Below are positions 10,251-18,828 of a DNA stretch of 64,000 nt, one piece after another. A program made the translations under genes and the position numbers. The stretch's first letter is position 1, and every line of letters begins with the position of its first letter. Source of the DNA: Micropruina sp. Its GTDB lineage: Bacteria > Actinomycetota > Actinomycetes > Propionibacteriales > Propionibacteriaceae. The notes below the pieces were generated by a model. It was given only the letters and a program-made list of their open reading frames with translations, made no database searches and was not told where the DNA came from. The DNA is taken from positions 248,001 to 312,000 of the forward strand of contig JADJVZ010000014.1 in assembly GCA_016716635.1 (NCBI GenBank), given 5' to 3'.

Positions 10251-10398
10251 GTTCTGGTCTCCTTCTTATCCGACCTCGTGTGGCCGGTGTGCCAGGTGTG
10301 GTGGGGACGGGTGTCCTGCCACGGTGGTTGTTGCCGGTGGTGGGGCGAGGCTGGGCTCGTCACGCCACCGAGAGGTATTCAGTTGTGGTGATCGCCGG

Positions 10399-10830
10399 TC
10401 AGCCGGCGATCGTGACGCCCATGGAACGAGCGGTGCCCTCGACGATCTTGGCGGCAGCCTCGATGTCGTTGGCGTTGAGGTCGGGCATCTTCACAGCCGC
10501 GATCTCGCGCACCTGGGCGGCGGTCAGCGAGCCGACCTTGTCCTTGTGCGGACGAGCGGAGCCGCTCTTGAGGCCGGCAGCGGTCTTGATGAGCTCGGCG
10601 GCCGGCGGCGTCTTCGTGATGAACGAGAACGTGCGGTCGTCGTAGATCGTGATCTCGACGGGGATGATCGTCCCGCGCTGGGCTTCGGTCTCAGCGTTGT
10701 AGCGCTTGCAGAACTCCATGATGTTCACGCCGTGCGGACCGAGGGCGGTACCGACGGGCGGGGCAGGAGTAGCGGCGCCGGCCTTGAGGGCCACCTTGAC
10801 GATCGCCGAGACCTTCTTCTTGGGAGGCAT
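10399..10830 (-). CDS. rplK: 50S ribosomal protein L11
   Basis: 143-residue L11, part of the GTPase-associated centre. It starts MPPKKKVSAIVKVALKAGAATPAPPVG, with the conserved proline-rich N-terminal domain and the C-terminal rRNA-binding domain. It lies between nusG and rplA in the order seen across bacteria. Confidence 0.98.
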   Translation of the reverse strand: MPPKKKVSAIVKVALKAGAATPAPPVGTALGPHGVNIMEFCKRYNAETEAQRGTIIPVEITIYDDRTFSFITKTPPAAELIKTAAGLKSGSARPHKDKVGSLTAAQVREIAAVKMPDLNANDIEAAAKIVEGTARSMGVTIAG

Positions 10831-10850
10831 TGTTGGGTCCTTCGTTGCAT

Positions 10851-10868
10851 GGTGGGGGGCACCCCACC
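10851..10868 (-). other. Hairpin in the nusG-rplK gap
   Basis: A 7-bp stem (10851-10857 with 10862-10868) with a 4-nt loop and no U-run, 17 bp after the nusG stop. It may modulate read-through from nusG into rplK, but the sequence does not decide this. Confidence 0.35.
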
Positions 10869-10885
10869 GGGTTTTGGGTTAGGGC

Positions 10886-11692
10886 TCAGGCCTTCTGAAC
10901 CTGGGGGAAAGTCAGATCGACCGGGGTTTCCCGGCCCATGATCTCCACCAGGGCCTTGATCCGCTGGCTGCCCGCGTTGATCTCGGTGATGGTGGCGTGA
11001 ATGCCCGTGAACGGGCCCTGCACGACCATGACGCTGTCGCCGACCGAGTAATCGGCCACCTCGACCTTCTTCCTGGGTGCAGGTCCGGACGCCGCCGCGG
11101 CGGCCTTGGCCAAGGCTGCCTTGGACAACTGCCTGTGCACCTCGTCCAACGACAAGGGCACCGGTGCATTGGCGTGCGCCACGAATCCGGTCACCGACGG
11201 CGTGTGCCGAACGGCGGCCCAGGAAGCATCAGTCATCTCCATGCGCACCAAGACGTAGCCCGGCAGCAGGGTGCGGGTCACCGTGCGGCGGGTTCCGTTG
11301 CGGATCTCGACGACCTCTTCGGTGGGGACGACGGTCTCGAAGATGTAGTCCTCCATCCCCAAGGTCTTCACGCGGTTGTCCAGGTTCTGCTTGACCCGGT
11401 TCTCCATGCCTGAATAGGTGTGGATCACGTACCAGTCGCCCAGCAGGCTGGCCAAGTGGTCGCGCAGTTCGGCGAGGACAGTCTCCTCATCGGCACTGTC
11501 GGTCAGGGTGTCGTCGTCCTCGCTGGCGGCGCTGCCGTCAACGGGGGCAGACAGGTCGAGCGCAAACTCGTCCTCGGCATCGTCGGCACCAAAGTCGAGA
11601 GTCAGGTCCAGGTCGTCCTCAGACGATGCCTCCATAGGGCCGAGGACGAGCTCAAAATCGTCTCCGGACTGGGGGATGCTGTCGTCAGCCAC
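10886..11692 (-). CDS. nusG: Transcription elongation/antitermination factor NusG
   Basis: 268 residues. An acidic, low-complexity N-terminal extension (residues 1-85) precedes the NGN domain that binds RNA polymerase (from GDWYVIHTYSGMENRVKQNL) and a C-terminal KOW domain (VGDSVMVVQGPFTGIHATITEI). Such extensions are usual in actinobacterial NusG. It lies 26 bp downstream of secE. Confidence 0.96.
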   Translation of the reverse strand: MADDSIPQSGDDFELVLGPMEASSEDDLDLTLDFGADDAEDEFALDLSAPVDGSAASEDDDTLTDSADEETVLAELRDHLASLLGDWYVIHTYSGMENRVKQNLDNRVKTLGMEDYIFETVVPTEEVVEIRNGTRRTVTRTLLPGYVLVRMEMTDASWAAVRHTPSVTGFVAHANAPVPLSLDEVHRQLSKAALAKAAAAASGPAPRKKVEVADYSVGDSVMVVQGPFTGIHATITEINAGSQRIKALVEIMGRETPVDLTFPQVQKA

Positions 11693-11718
11693 GTGTCGTC
11701 TCCGTCATTCTCATTCTC

Positions 11719-12234
11719 TTAACCCAGGGCCTTCAGCAGCAGCTGGCCGAACAGCAGGTCGAGACCACCAACGAAGGCGATAACGATCACCACGAACACC
11801 AACACGGCCACGAAGTAGGTCACCAGCTGCGACCAGGTCGGCCACACAACCTTACGGAGTTCCGCCGCCGACTCCCGAACGAACTGGGCGGGCGAGGTTC
11901 CCTTGCGGGCCCCAGCTGCCTTGCCGCTCTTTTGCTTCGGCGTCGGGTGGTCCTTCTTGACGGGGGCTGCAGCCTTGCGGACGGGGCGGCTGCTCGCCGC
12001 CACCGCGGCGACCGCCTCGGCCTCGCTGAGCTGTTCAGGATCATCGACGTCCTCGGGGGCTTCCGCCTCCGTCTCCGTCAGTTCCTCCGCCTCGGTCTCG
12101 TCGGCCGAAATCGCGTAGGCGCCCGGATCGATCAGGTGATCGTCGGCCAGCAACTCGCCAGGAACGTCAGGGTCGAGGGACGTCGGCAGCGGTTCGGGCT
12201 CGGGTGTCACGCCACGCACCATTTTGTCTGCCAC
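11719..12234 (-). CDS. secE: Preprotein translocase subunit SecE
   Basis: 171 residues. A long acidic/Ala-rich cytoplasmic N-terminus, then a basic linker (KKDHPTPKQKSGKAAG), the conserved amphipathic helix (FVRESAAELRKVVWPTWSQL) and one C-terminal membrane helix. I start it at GTG 12234, preceded by GAAGGA at 8 bp; a longer frame would run into tRNA-Trp. SecE stabilises SecY in the export channel. Confidence 0.93.
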   Translation of the reverse strand: MADKMVRGVTPEPEPLPTSLDPDVPGELLADDHLIDPGAYAISADETEAEELTETEAEAPEDVDDPEQLSEAEAVAAVAASSRPVRKAAAPVKKDHPTPKQKSGKAAGARKGTSPAQFVRESAAELRKVVWPTWSQLVTYFVAVLVFVVIVIAFVGGLDLLFGQLLLKALG

Positions 12235-12282
12235 CTGTTGGTTCCTTCGCTCATCACGGCCGTCGGGACATGTTCCCGGCAG

Positions 12283-12355
<73 letters not shown>

Positions 12356-12470
12356 AGGGTTTGGTGATTCCAACCTTCAGAACGCCTTGTGGGCGTGACA
12401 ATCCAAAGGTCGAGAGCCACCAAGACAAGAAGTGTAGGGGAATCCCACAGCCGAGTCGAACCGGGGAAGC

Positions 12471-13523
12471 TCAGTCCAGCGCGCAGTTGACCAGGTTGGG
12501 TTCAGGCTGCAGTCGGACGCCAAACCGCGCCTCCACCCCATCGCGAACCTGCCGCGCCAATACCAGGATGTCGTCGGTCGAGGCGCCGCCCCGGTTGGTG
12601 ATCGCCAGCGTGTGCTTGGTGGACAAGGTCACCCGCTCGCTGATGCCGTACCCGCGCGTAAAACCGGCCCGCTCAATGAGCCAGGCGGCGGAGGTCTTGA
12701 TGGTGCCATCGGGCTGCGCGAACCGGGGCGCGTCCGCTGGCAAGGTGGCGGCCTGCTCGGCGTCCACGACGGGGTTGGTGAAGAACGATCCCGCGCTCCA
12801 GGTGTCGTGATCCTGCTCGTCGAGGACCATGCCCTTGCTGGCTCGCAACGCCAGCACCACCTCGCGCACCTGCGTCATGGGGGCGCGCTGACCGACCTCA
12901 ATGCCCAATCGGGACGCCAGTTCGGCGTAGCGAATCGGGAGGGAGTTTTGCCCCTGGAAGAACTGGAACTGGACGCTCAAGACCACGAGGCGCGCCGCCT
13001 GGGCCTTGAAGATGGAGTCGCGATAGCTGAAGCGACACTCAGCCAAGGGGAACCAACGCCGCCGCCTCTCGAAGCGATCCCACGCCGAGACCCCCGAAAT
13101 GGTGTTGGCGACCTCGCTACCGTACGCCCCGACATTTTGGATGGGAGTGGCCCCGACACTGCCAGGAATGCCCGACAGGGGGGCGAGGCCACGCCATTCG
13201 TTAGCGACGGCGAGGGCCACGAAGTCGTCCCAGACCTCCCCGGCGGCGACGTCGACGATCACTCCGCCGCAGGCCGGTTTCGAGAGCTCGCCAGCGGAAC
13301 TGTGGGCGTGGATGCCCTTGGTCGCGATCTGCACCACGGTGCCGGGGAAGCCGGCATCACCGACGAGCATGTTGCTGCCACCAGCCAGGATGAGGAGCGG
13401 TTCGCCGGCCTGGTCGACCGAGTCGATCGCCTCCACCAGTTGTTCTTCGGTGGTGGCGACCACCCACCGCTTGGCGGGGCCGCCCACGTGGAAGCTGGTG
13501 TGATCAGCTAGCAAATTAGTCAA
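12471..13523 (-). CDS. murB: UDP-N-acetylenolpyruvoylglucosamine reductase
   Basis: About 350 residues. NADPH/FAD-dependent enzyme that makes UDP-MurNAc, the second committed step of peptidoglycan precursor synthesis. The FAD-binding GGSNMLVGD and GIPGSVGATPIQNVGAYG motifs, the catalytic serine in SAGSFFTNP, and a C-terminal AAWLIERAGF...KHTLAITN block are all present. The start is uncertain: TTG 13523 has GAGG at 6 bp, while GTG 13526 is one codon earlier. Either way it overlaps or abuts the stop of the dehydratase gene before it. Confidence 0.95.
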   Translation of the reverse strand: MTNLLADHTSFHVGGPAKRWVVATTEEQLVEAIDSVDQAGEPLLILAGGSNMLVGDAGFPGTVVQIATKGIHAHSSAGELSKPACGGVIVDVAAGEVWDDFVALAVANEWRGLAPLSGIPGSVGATPIQNVGAYGSEVANTISGVSAWDRFERRRRWFPLAECRFSYRDSIFKAQAARLVVLSVQFQFFQGQNSLPIRYAELASRLGIEVGQRAPMTQVREVVLALRASKGMVLDEQDHDTWSAGSFFTNPVVDAEQAATLPADAPRFAQPDGTIKTSAAWLIERAGFTRGYGISERVTLSTKHTLAITNRGGASTDDILVLARQVRDGVEARFGVRLQPEPNLVNCALD

Positions 13524-13920
13524 CACGCACCTCGGCGGTGGCCGAACCAAGAACCTTCACGTCAGCGCAGACAGCATCGATGGACACCGTCGCCACACCC
13601 TCGACCACGGCGGTCACGACGCCCGTAAAGGTCACGGCGGCGCCGATCCCGTCATCGGGGACCGCGACAGGCTTGGTGAAGCGGACGTAGTAGGTCAGCA
13701 CCCGCGCCGGGTCGCCGCACCAGTCCGTGACCACCCGAAGAGCAGTGCCCATGGTGAGCATGCCGTGGGCGATCACGTCCGGTAGCCCGAGCGCAGCAGC
13801 GGCGTGGTCCGAGTGATGGATGGGGTTGAAGTCGGTGGAGGCACCCGCGTAGCGGACGAGGTCCGTCCGGGTGAACGTCACGGTCAGGCTGGGGAGTTCG
13901 AGCCCCTCGGTCACGATCAT
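13516..13920 (-). CDS. MaoC-like (R)-hydratase, HadB-type
   Basis: 134-residue hot-dog-fold protein with the hydratase motif region DFNPIHHSDHAAAALGLPDVIAHGMLTMG (Asp and His catalytic pair). In mycobacteria the gene in this position encodes HadB of the FAS-II 3-hydroxyacyl dehydratase. Here it pairs with the HadA-like gene, overlapping it by four bases. Without other mycolate genes in view, a general acyl dehydratase role is safer. Confidence 0.85.
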   Translation of the reverse strand: MIVTEGLELPSLTVTFTRTDLVRYAGASTDFNPIHHSDHAAAALGLPDVIAHGMLTMGTALRVVTDWCGDPARVLTYYVRFTKPVAVPDDGIGAAVTFTGVVTAVVEGVATVSIDAVCADVKVLGSATAEVRVD

Positions 13921-14348
13921 GCGACGTTCTCCTCGGGCCAGGTGTGCAGCAGCGTCGAGGACGCGGTGCAGACCCGCTCGCCCTCGGTGGTCGTCAGGAC
14001 GACGGCGATCGTCACGAAGGCGCTGTTGCCCCGTGCCCGGACCTTCTCGATCGTCAGTTGGGCCACGATGGCGTCCCCAAGGCGAAGAGGGCGATCCCAG
14101 ACGAAGCGCTGATCGACGTGGACCGTGCGACGCAGATGCATGTCGAGCGCGGGATCAGCGAAGAGGGCTCCCCACGCCTCGGACGACAGCACCACCGCGA
14201 ACGTAGGCGGAGCGATCGGGGTCGGCCCGGCGTAGGCCGGATTGCTGTCCCCCAGTGCCGCCGCGAACTCTGTGATCTTCGCTCGACTCACCTCGTAAGG
14301 GGGCGTCGGCGGGTAGGTCTGCCCTACGTTGGCTTCGCTGATGCGCAT
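13917..14348 (-). CDS. MaoC/FAS1-like dehydratase N-domain protein, HadA-type
   Basis: 143 residues in the HadA-like hot-dog fold (TYPPTPPYEVSRAKITEFAAALGDSNPAY). This half lacks the hydratase Asp/His motif and normally forms a heterodimer with the HadB-like partner encoded next. The ATGA overlap with that gene supports a 1:1 complex. The order rpmG-hadA-hadB-tRNA-Trp-secE matches mycobacteria. Confidence 0.83.
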   Translation of the reverse strand: MRISEANVGQTYPPTPPYEVSRAKITEFAAALGDSNPAYAGPTPIAPPTFAVVLSSEAWGALFADPALDMHLRRTVHVDQRFVWDRPLRLGDAIVAQLTIEKVRARGNSAFVTIAVVLTTTEGERVCTASSTLLHTWPEENVA

Positions 14349-14464
14349 GAGGGCAGCCTAACCTCTCGGCCCGCGCGCGGACTAAGGACGTCGCGGTGGC
14401 GAGAACTGCGCACCGGCCCAAGGGTTGAGTGCCGGACGGGGACGTACGCGCCCCGGAAATGCAC

Positions 14465-14490
14465 AAAGAGCCGCACGATGGCGGCTCTTT
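14465..14490. terminator. Terminator between rpmG and the HadA-like gene
   Basis: AAAGAGCCGC (14465-14474) pairs with GCGGCTCTTT (14481-14490) around a 6-nt loop. A/T-flanked stem ends and position right after the rpmG stop fit an intrinsic terminator. Confidence 0.75.
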
Positions 14491-14510
14491 GAAGCAGGTA
14501 CCTGCTGAGG

Positions 14511-14681
14511 TCAGCGGGTTTCCTTGTGCTCGGTGTGGTGGTGGCACTTCGGGCAGAACTTCTTCAGCTCCAAGCGATCCGGATCGTTGCGCCGATTCTT
14601 CTTGGTGATGTAGTTGCGTTCTTTGCACTCAGTGCACGCCAAGGTGATCTTCGGCCGAACGTCGGCTGTCTTCTTGGCCAT
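14511..14681 (-). CDS. rpmG: 50S ribosomal protein L33
   Basis: 56 residues with both zinc-binding CxxC pairs (CTEC near residue 16 and CPKC near residue 43), so this is the zinc-containing (C+) form. It starts MAKKTADVRPKITLACTEC. It lies just downstream of tRNA-Met and is followed by a terminator. Confidence 0.97.
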   Translation of the reverse strand: MAKKTADVRPKITLACTECKERNYITKKNRRNDPDRLELKKFCPKCHHHTEHKETR

Positions 14682-14722
14682 TTGCCTTGCCCTTCTGGGA
14701 GTTGCCTGCTGCGCTGGTTCGG

Positions 14723-14795
14723 TAGCGGGAACGGGACTTGAACCCGTGACACAGCGATTATGAGCCGCTTGCTCTACCGTCTGAGCTATCCCGCC
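14723..14795 (-). tRNA. tRNA-Met (CAT)
   Basis: A 73-nt cloverleaf with acceptor GGCGGGA/TCCCGCT (one G-U pair), anticodon loop CTCATAA (CAT) and T-arm ACGGG-TTCAAGT-CCCGT. The paired 5' end and the anticodon stem AGCGG/TCGCT suggest the elongator type. CCA is not encoded. Confidence 0.93.
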
Positions 14796-14838
14796 CCGCC
14801 CCGATCGAAAGTTTTGGCAAGCTTCCGAACGAAACGCG

Positions 14839-14911
14839 AGCCCCCATGCGGAATCGAACCGCAGACCTTCTCCTTACCATGGAGACGCTCTGCCGACTGA
14901 GCTATAGGGGC
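14839..14911 (-). tRNA. tRNA-Thr (GGT)
   Basis: A 73-nt cloverleaf with acceptor GCCCCTA/TGGGGGC, anticodon arm TCTCC-ATGGTAA-GGAGA (GGT) and T-arm TGCGG-TTCGATT-CCGCA. It lies 43 bp upstream of tRNA-Met and is probably co-transcribed with it and rpmG. Confidence 0.95.
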
Positions 14912-14966
14912 CTGAACCTCGAATGACGATACACGAACGGCCAAGACCAGCCCAAATCGTTCATGG

Positions 14967-16190
14967 TTAGAAGTCCAAGCACCCGCCGATGTCGCAGCCG
15001 TCACCGATGCCGTCCAGGAAATCCAGGGACCCCATGAAGTCGCCGAGACCCTCGGCGACGCTGCCCAAACCCTCCGCGGCAGCCCCCAAACCGTCACCCA
15101 GACCGCTGAGCACGTCCAGCGACCCGTCGAGCGAATCCCACCACAACACGTCCGTCCCAAGGTCGATCACGTCGAACCAGGTGAGATCGAAGGCGCTCAT
15201 CGAGGCCCCTTCGACCTGGGCCAGATTCGCCACGTCCCCAAAGACCTTCGCCCAATGCTGGGCGACCCCGAACACCATGGCGTAGGGCAGGTAGCGACTG
15301 AAGATGCCCGCAGCCTCCTCGAAGCTGAACTGGCCAGCCTCGGCCGTGGCGAGGTACTTCTTGAAGCCCAGTGCCTGGATGCGGACGGCCGTGCCTTCGG
15401 CCGTGCGCGGCGAGCGTCCACGAGTGACGCGAGACAACGCAATGCCGGCGCCCAGGGCGATCACGGCCGCGATGTAGGCCTGGATGGATCGGCCAGCCAT
15501 CGCCATCAACACAGCGAGGAGAACGCCGGCCCCGATCGGCAGACATCCCCACCCCCCGGATTTCCGCGGGTGTCGCTTGTACCAACCTCGCGCCATCACG
15601 TCGGCGTAGAACCCAGCCTGGGTATGGCGCAGCGCCTGCAAGCCGCTGTCGCCCAGTTGCGACATACGGACCGATTCCGCCCCGCCCAGAACGCCTTGGA
15701 TCAGGGATTGCTCGAAGGGTGCGAGCTCATCACGCGGCGTGCCGGTCGGGTGTCCGATTACCCAGTCAACCTTCGGGACCTCCCCCTCCGGACGCTTGGC
15801 GAAGCGCTTTCGAGCCGGGTTCGCCTCCTGATCAGCGGGAACGGCGGTGATGGTGAGGTGACCGCGCACGGCGAGATCGACCAGCGTCGCGGTGATGTCG
15901 CGGGAGTCCACGCTACCGTCGATCACCGTTCCCACGAGCCCGGGGGTGAGCCCTGCGGGCGGCGAGAAAGCGACGGCGATTTCGCCGTCGTACTCGCGGC
16001 TGGCGCTGCGCACCCGCTCGCGCGGCGCCGTCGCGGGGTCGGGCGGGATCAGGCCGGGTGGCAGCCCGGTGAACATCTCATCGCGTCCGAAGAAGCGAAC
16101 CAGCAAGGCGGCCAACCCCACGACCACCCATGCAAGGGCGGCGAGGCCAAGCAGGCCCAGATCAAGAGAGTTCACAGAGGAAGTGTTCAC
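14967..16190 (-). CDS. DUF2207-type membrane protein
   Basis: 407 residues. A membrane helix near the N-terminus (about 10-32), a winged-helix-like region (DITATLVDLAVRGHLTI), a helix pair at about 215-260, then a soluble FSRYLPYAMVFGVAQHWAKVF segment. This is the C-terminal half typical of DUF2207 proteins, without the large extracellular domain that usually precedes it. The Gly/Leu-rich C-terminus ends in CDIGGCLDF. Function unknown. Confidence 0.75.
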   Translation of the reverse strand: MNTSSVNSLDLGLLGLAALAWVVVGLAALLVRFFGRDEMFTGLPPGLIPPDPATAPRERVRSASREYDGEIAVAFSPPAGLTPGLVGTVIDGSVDSRDITATLVDLAVRGHLTITAVPADQEANPARKRFAKRPEGEVPKVDWVIGHPTGTPRDELAPFEQSLIQGVLGGAESVRMSQLGDSGLQALRHTQAGFYADVMARGWYKRHPRKSGGWGCLPIGAGVLLAVLMAMAGRSIQAYIAAVIALGAGIALSRVTRGRSPRTAEGTAVRIQALGFKKYLATAEAGQFSFEEAAGIFSRYLPYAMVFGVAQHWAKVFGDVANLAQVEGASMSAFDLTWFDVIDLGTDVLWWDSLDGSLDVLSGLGDGLGAAAEGLGSVAEGLGDFMGSLDFLDGIGDGCDIGGCLDF

Positions 16191-16234
16191 GACGGAAGTA
16201 TTGCGCGGCGTGGCTCATCGGAGGCCGGAAACGA

Positions 16235-16260
16235 CAAAGCCCGGCCGAAGCCGGGCTTTG
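16235..16260 (-). terminator. Terminator of tRNA-Tyr
   Basis: An 11-bp stem (16235-16245 with 16250-16260). On the transcribed strand the loop is a UUCG tetraloop, and the stem ends in CTTTG. It directly follows the tRNA 3' end. Confidence 0.8.
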
Positions 16261-16342
16261 TGGCAGGTGTAGGGTTCGAACCTACGTAGGCGTTGCCGAC
16301 GGTTTTACAGACCGCTCCCTTTGGCCACTCGGGCAACCTGCC
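16261..16342 (-). tRNA. tRNA-Tyr (GTA)
   Basis: An 82-nt class II tRNA with a long variable arm. Acceptor GGCAGGT/ACCTGCC, anticodon loop CTGTAAA (GTA), T-loop GGTTCGAACC, discriminator A. A UUCG-capped terminator follows at once. Confidence 0.96.
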
Positions 16343-16444
16343 GTGCTTGTTAGCGGGGCCCACCATAGCAAGGACAATGGGGGCGGGACCAATCCGTTCG
16401 GCGGCGGGACAATGGGTGCCAGCACCCCTCAGGAAGGACATCCC

Positions 16445-16936
16445 ATGGCAGGCGATAGCTCGTTCGACGTGGTCAGCAAGGTCGACACCATGGAGGTCGA
16501 CAACGCTCTCAACATGGCCGCCAAAGAGGTCTCCCAGCGTTACGACTTCAAGGGCACGGGCGCTTCGATCAAGCAGTCCGGTGAGTTGATCGAGATGGAA
16601 GCCAACGGCGAAGAGCGCGTGAAGGCCGTCCTGGACGTGTTCCAAACCATGCTCGTCCGCCGCAAGGTGAGCCTCAAAGCCGTGGACGCCGGCGAACCCC
16701 GCCTCTCGGGCAAGGTGTGGAAGATCACCGCCTCCATGAAGCAGGGCATCACCCAGGACAACGCCAAGAAGATCGCCAAGTTGATCCGCGACGAAGGTCC
16801 CAAGGGCATCCGGACGCAGATCCAGGGCGACGAAATGCGCGTCTTCGGCAAGAGCCGCAACGACCTGCAGACGGTCCAAGCGTTGGTCCGCGAGGCTGAC
16901 CTGGACTTCCCCGTCCAGTTCGTCAACTACCGCTGA
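16445..16936 (+). CDS. yajQ: YajQ family nucleotide-binding protein
   Basis: 163 residues, full length for the UPF0234/YajQ family. It starts SSFDVVSKVDTMEVDNALNMAAKEV and ends DLDFPVQFVNYR, with the paired alpha-beta repeats of the family. Members bind c-di-GMP or other nucleotides, and their role in actinobacteria is not settled. Start ATG 16445 has AGGAAGGA upstream. Convergent with the next gene, 3 bp apart. Confidence 0.93.
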   Translation: MAGDSSFDVVSKVDTMEVDNALNMAAKEVSQRYDFKGTGASIKQSGELIEMEANGEERVKAVLDVFQTMLVRRKVSLKAVDAGEPRLSGKVWKITASMKQGITQDNAKKIAKLIRDEGPKGIRTQIQGDEMRVFGKSRNDLQTVQALVREADLDFPVQFVNYR

Positions 16937-16939
16937 GGC

Positions 16940-17575
16940 CTAGCCGAGAAGGGTAAATCCGGACGGCAGGCCTTCTCGTCCGGTGGCGGCCAGCAGCAGC
17001 GGGATGGCGAGACCGCGGGCGTCCGCGATCTCGGCCGTCAGCTGTAGCGCCGGGCTGACCGCCCGCTGCAGATCCTCAGGGACGCTCAAGCCTGTCGCCC
17101 GAGCCAGATCCAGCCCGTGGATGGTCAACTCGTAGGCACGCGTCCGCACGAACTCATAGAACGGCAGCGGGAAGATCCGCGTCACGATCAGGCGGTTCGG
17201 CGACGTGGTCGCCACCTGCGAACGGGCGATGCGAGCGGATTCCACCATGGCTGCCGACGGGTCGGGACCAAGCTCCGCAGCGTCCTCGCGACCCCGCTGG
17301 AGGACGCCCACGTGGATGGCCGGATCAACCAGTCCCTGGGCGAAGTAGCTGGCGGCGGTTCCCTTGGCGCCAGCCGGGCTGTCGGGCGGCTCAGGTTCGG
17401 CGAGGTAAGTGCCGATGAGCGTCCACGAGCGCCGGATGTGGGCCAGTAGCTCTCGTACCGTCCACTCCCCCAAGCCCGGGGCATCCCAGGCGGCTGCCGG
17501 AATCTGGTCCACCATAGCGAGTACTCCCGCGCTCGCGTCATCGAACCAACCGGCGATGTCATTCGTTGCGTCCAT
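16940..17575 (-). CDS. DinB-like / maleylpyruvate isomerase N-domain protein
   Basis: 211 residues. An N-terminal four-helix metal-binding domain (GLGEWTVRELLAHIRRSW and YELTIHGLDLARATG supply the expected histidines) and a C-terminal SCP2-like tail. This is the common actinobacterial TIGR03083-like family, some of whose members are mycothiol-dependent. The substrate is unknown. Confidence 0.75.
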   Translation of the reverse strand: MDATNDIAGWFDDASAGVLAMVDQIPAAAWDAPGLGEWTVRELLAHIRRSWTLIGTYLAEPEPPDSPAGAKGTAASYFAQGLVDPAIHVGVLQRGREDAAELGPDPSAAMVESARIARSQVATTSPNRLIVTRIFPLPFYEFVRTRAYELTIHGLDLARATGLSVPEDLQRAVSPALQLTAEIADARGLAIPLLLAATGREGLPSGFTLLG

Positions 17576-17631
17576 GACCCAGTATCAACAGCGATCACTG
17601 CGGGCGTTCTACCCCTCCGTATCCTGGAGGG

Positions 17632-18555
17632 GTGGTGCCTCAGCCAATCCTTCCCAGCCGTCCCCTCGCGGCGATGGCGCGTGGCGTGGGAGCCGTCCAA
17701 CGAAGGTTCGGTGAGTCCCTGCGGACGCGCGTAGCCGGCGACGACGCCGCGGAACGCGGAGAGCAGATTTGGGGCAAACCGGGTGAGCGTTGGTTCAGCC
17801 CCGAAGATCCGATCTGGCGCGTCCACGAGGACGCCTCCATGTTCGTCGGCGGCATCGCTGCACTGTTGCTGCAGTCACTGCACCCGTCCGCGATGGCGGG
17901 AGTGGCGGGGCATTCTGGGTACCGCTCCGATCCCTGGGGCCGCCTCAAGCGCACCGCCGACTACATCGCGTACACGACCTATGCCACCATTCCGGATGCG
18001 GAGGCCGTGATCGCGAAGGTCCGGACGGTTCATGCTCGCGTCCGCGGCAAGGACGAGGCCGACCGCCCCTATCGGGCGTCCGATCCGCACCTGCTGACGT
18101 GGGTGCATGTCGCCGAGATCGAGTCGTTTCTGACCGCGTATCAGGCCTACGGCGGGGGCCGCCTGACACCGGAAGAGGCCGACACCTACGTCGCGCAGAC
18201 CGGGGTCGCGGCCGCGCTGCTCGGCGTGCCGGACCCGCCGACGACCGTGGCCGCCCTGGGTGCCACGATCAGCCGCTACCGGCCGGAGCTGGAGCTGACC
18301 CGCGCCGCGCGGGACGCAGCAGACTTCCTCATCGCCTCCCCTCCCCTACCGTGGGCGACTCGTCCGGGCTACTACACCCTGGTCGCCGGGGCGATCGCCA
18401 TCCTGCCCCGCTGGGCCCGCGACCAGCTGGATCTGCCCCTCGATCGTCTCGCCACGCTTGCCGGACGTCCGCTGGGACGCTTCGGCGCCGGTGCCGTCCG
18501 CTGGGGGCTAGCCGGCGTTCAGGACGGACGCCGCTCCGCCCCACCCGCCGTCTGA
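17632..18555 (+). CDS. MpaB/rubber-oxygenase-like (DUF2236) protein
   Basis: 307 residues. It carries family hallmarks: RVHEDASMFVGGIAALLLQSLHPSAMAGVAGHSGYRSDPWGRLKRTADYI, with the proposed haem-ligand histidines, and a central HLLTWVHVAEIESFLTAYQAYG. Relatives are haem b oxygenases or unknown enzymes. The start is unsure: GTG 17632 sits almost on the GGAGG ribosome site, so the ATG 14 codons later may be real. Confidence 0.82.
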   Translation: MVPQPILPSRPLAAMARGVGAVQRRFGESLRTRVAGDDAAERGEQIWGKPGERWFSPEDPIWRVHEDASMFVGGIAALLLQSLHPSAMAGVAGHSGYRSDPWGRLKRTADYIAYTTYATIPDAEAVIAKVRTVHARVRGKDEADRPYRASDPHLLTWVHVAEIESFLTAYQAYGGGRLTPEEADTYVAQTGVAAALLGVPDPPTTVAALGATISRYRPELELTRAARDAADFLIASPPLPWATRPGYYTLVAGAIAILPRWARDQLDLPLDRLATLAGRPLGRFGAGAVRWGLAGVQDGRRSAPPAV

Positions 18556-18592
18556 GCCTGCCTTGCCCCTGCCCCACCCCCACCTTGCTGGC

Positions 18593-18828
18593 TCAGTGTC
18601 AGGGTTGCAGGGCCACGGTTGTGGTGGTTGGGTCCTGATCGTCTGGTGTTTGGCTCTCTTGCTGGCTGCCGCCCTGTCGGGTTGGCTGTATTACGTTTTG
18701 CCGATGCCAGGTGTGAAGGACCGGTCGGTGTGACTTGATAGGAGCGTGGCTTTCGCCTCGACTGAGCTGTGTCCACCGACCGGCCCAACCGTCCGATCAC
18801 TGAATCAGAGTGAAGGGAGGCAATCACC
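18593..18828 (+). ncRNA. Candidate bridge RNA of IS110 element 1 (left end)
   Basis: A non-coding 236-bp left end with strong structure: a 10-bp stem pairs 18721-18730 with 18774-18783. Segments match the element's own sites. CTTGCTGGC (18658-18666) equals the left target flank (18584-18592). ATAGGAG (18738-18744) equals the right end (19883-19889). ACTGAGC (18761-18767) is the reverse complement of the left junction (18591-18597). These are the expected left-target, left-donor and right-donor guides of a bridge RNA; both donor guides sit inside the stem. The right-target guide is unclear. RNA ends are not determined. Confidence 0.65.
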
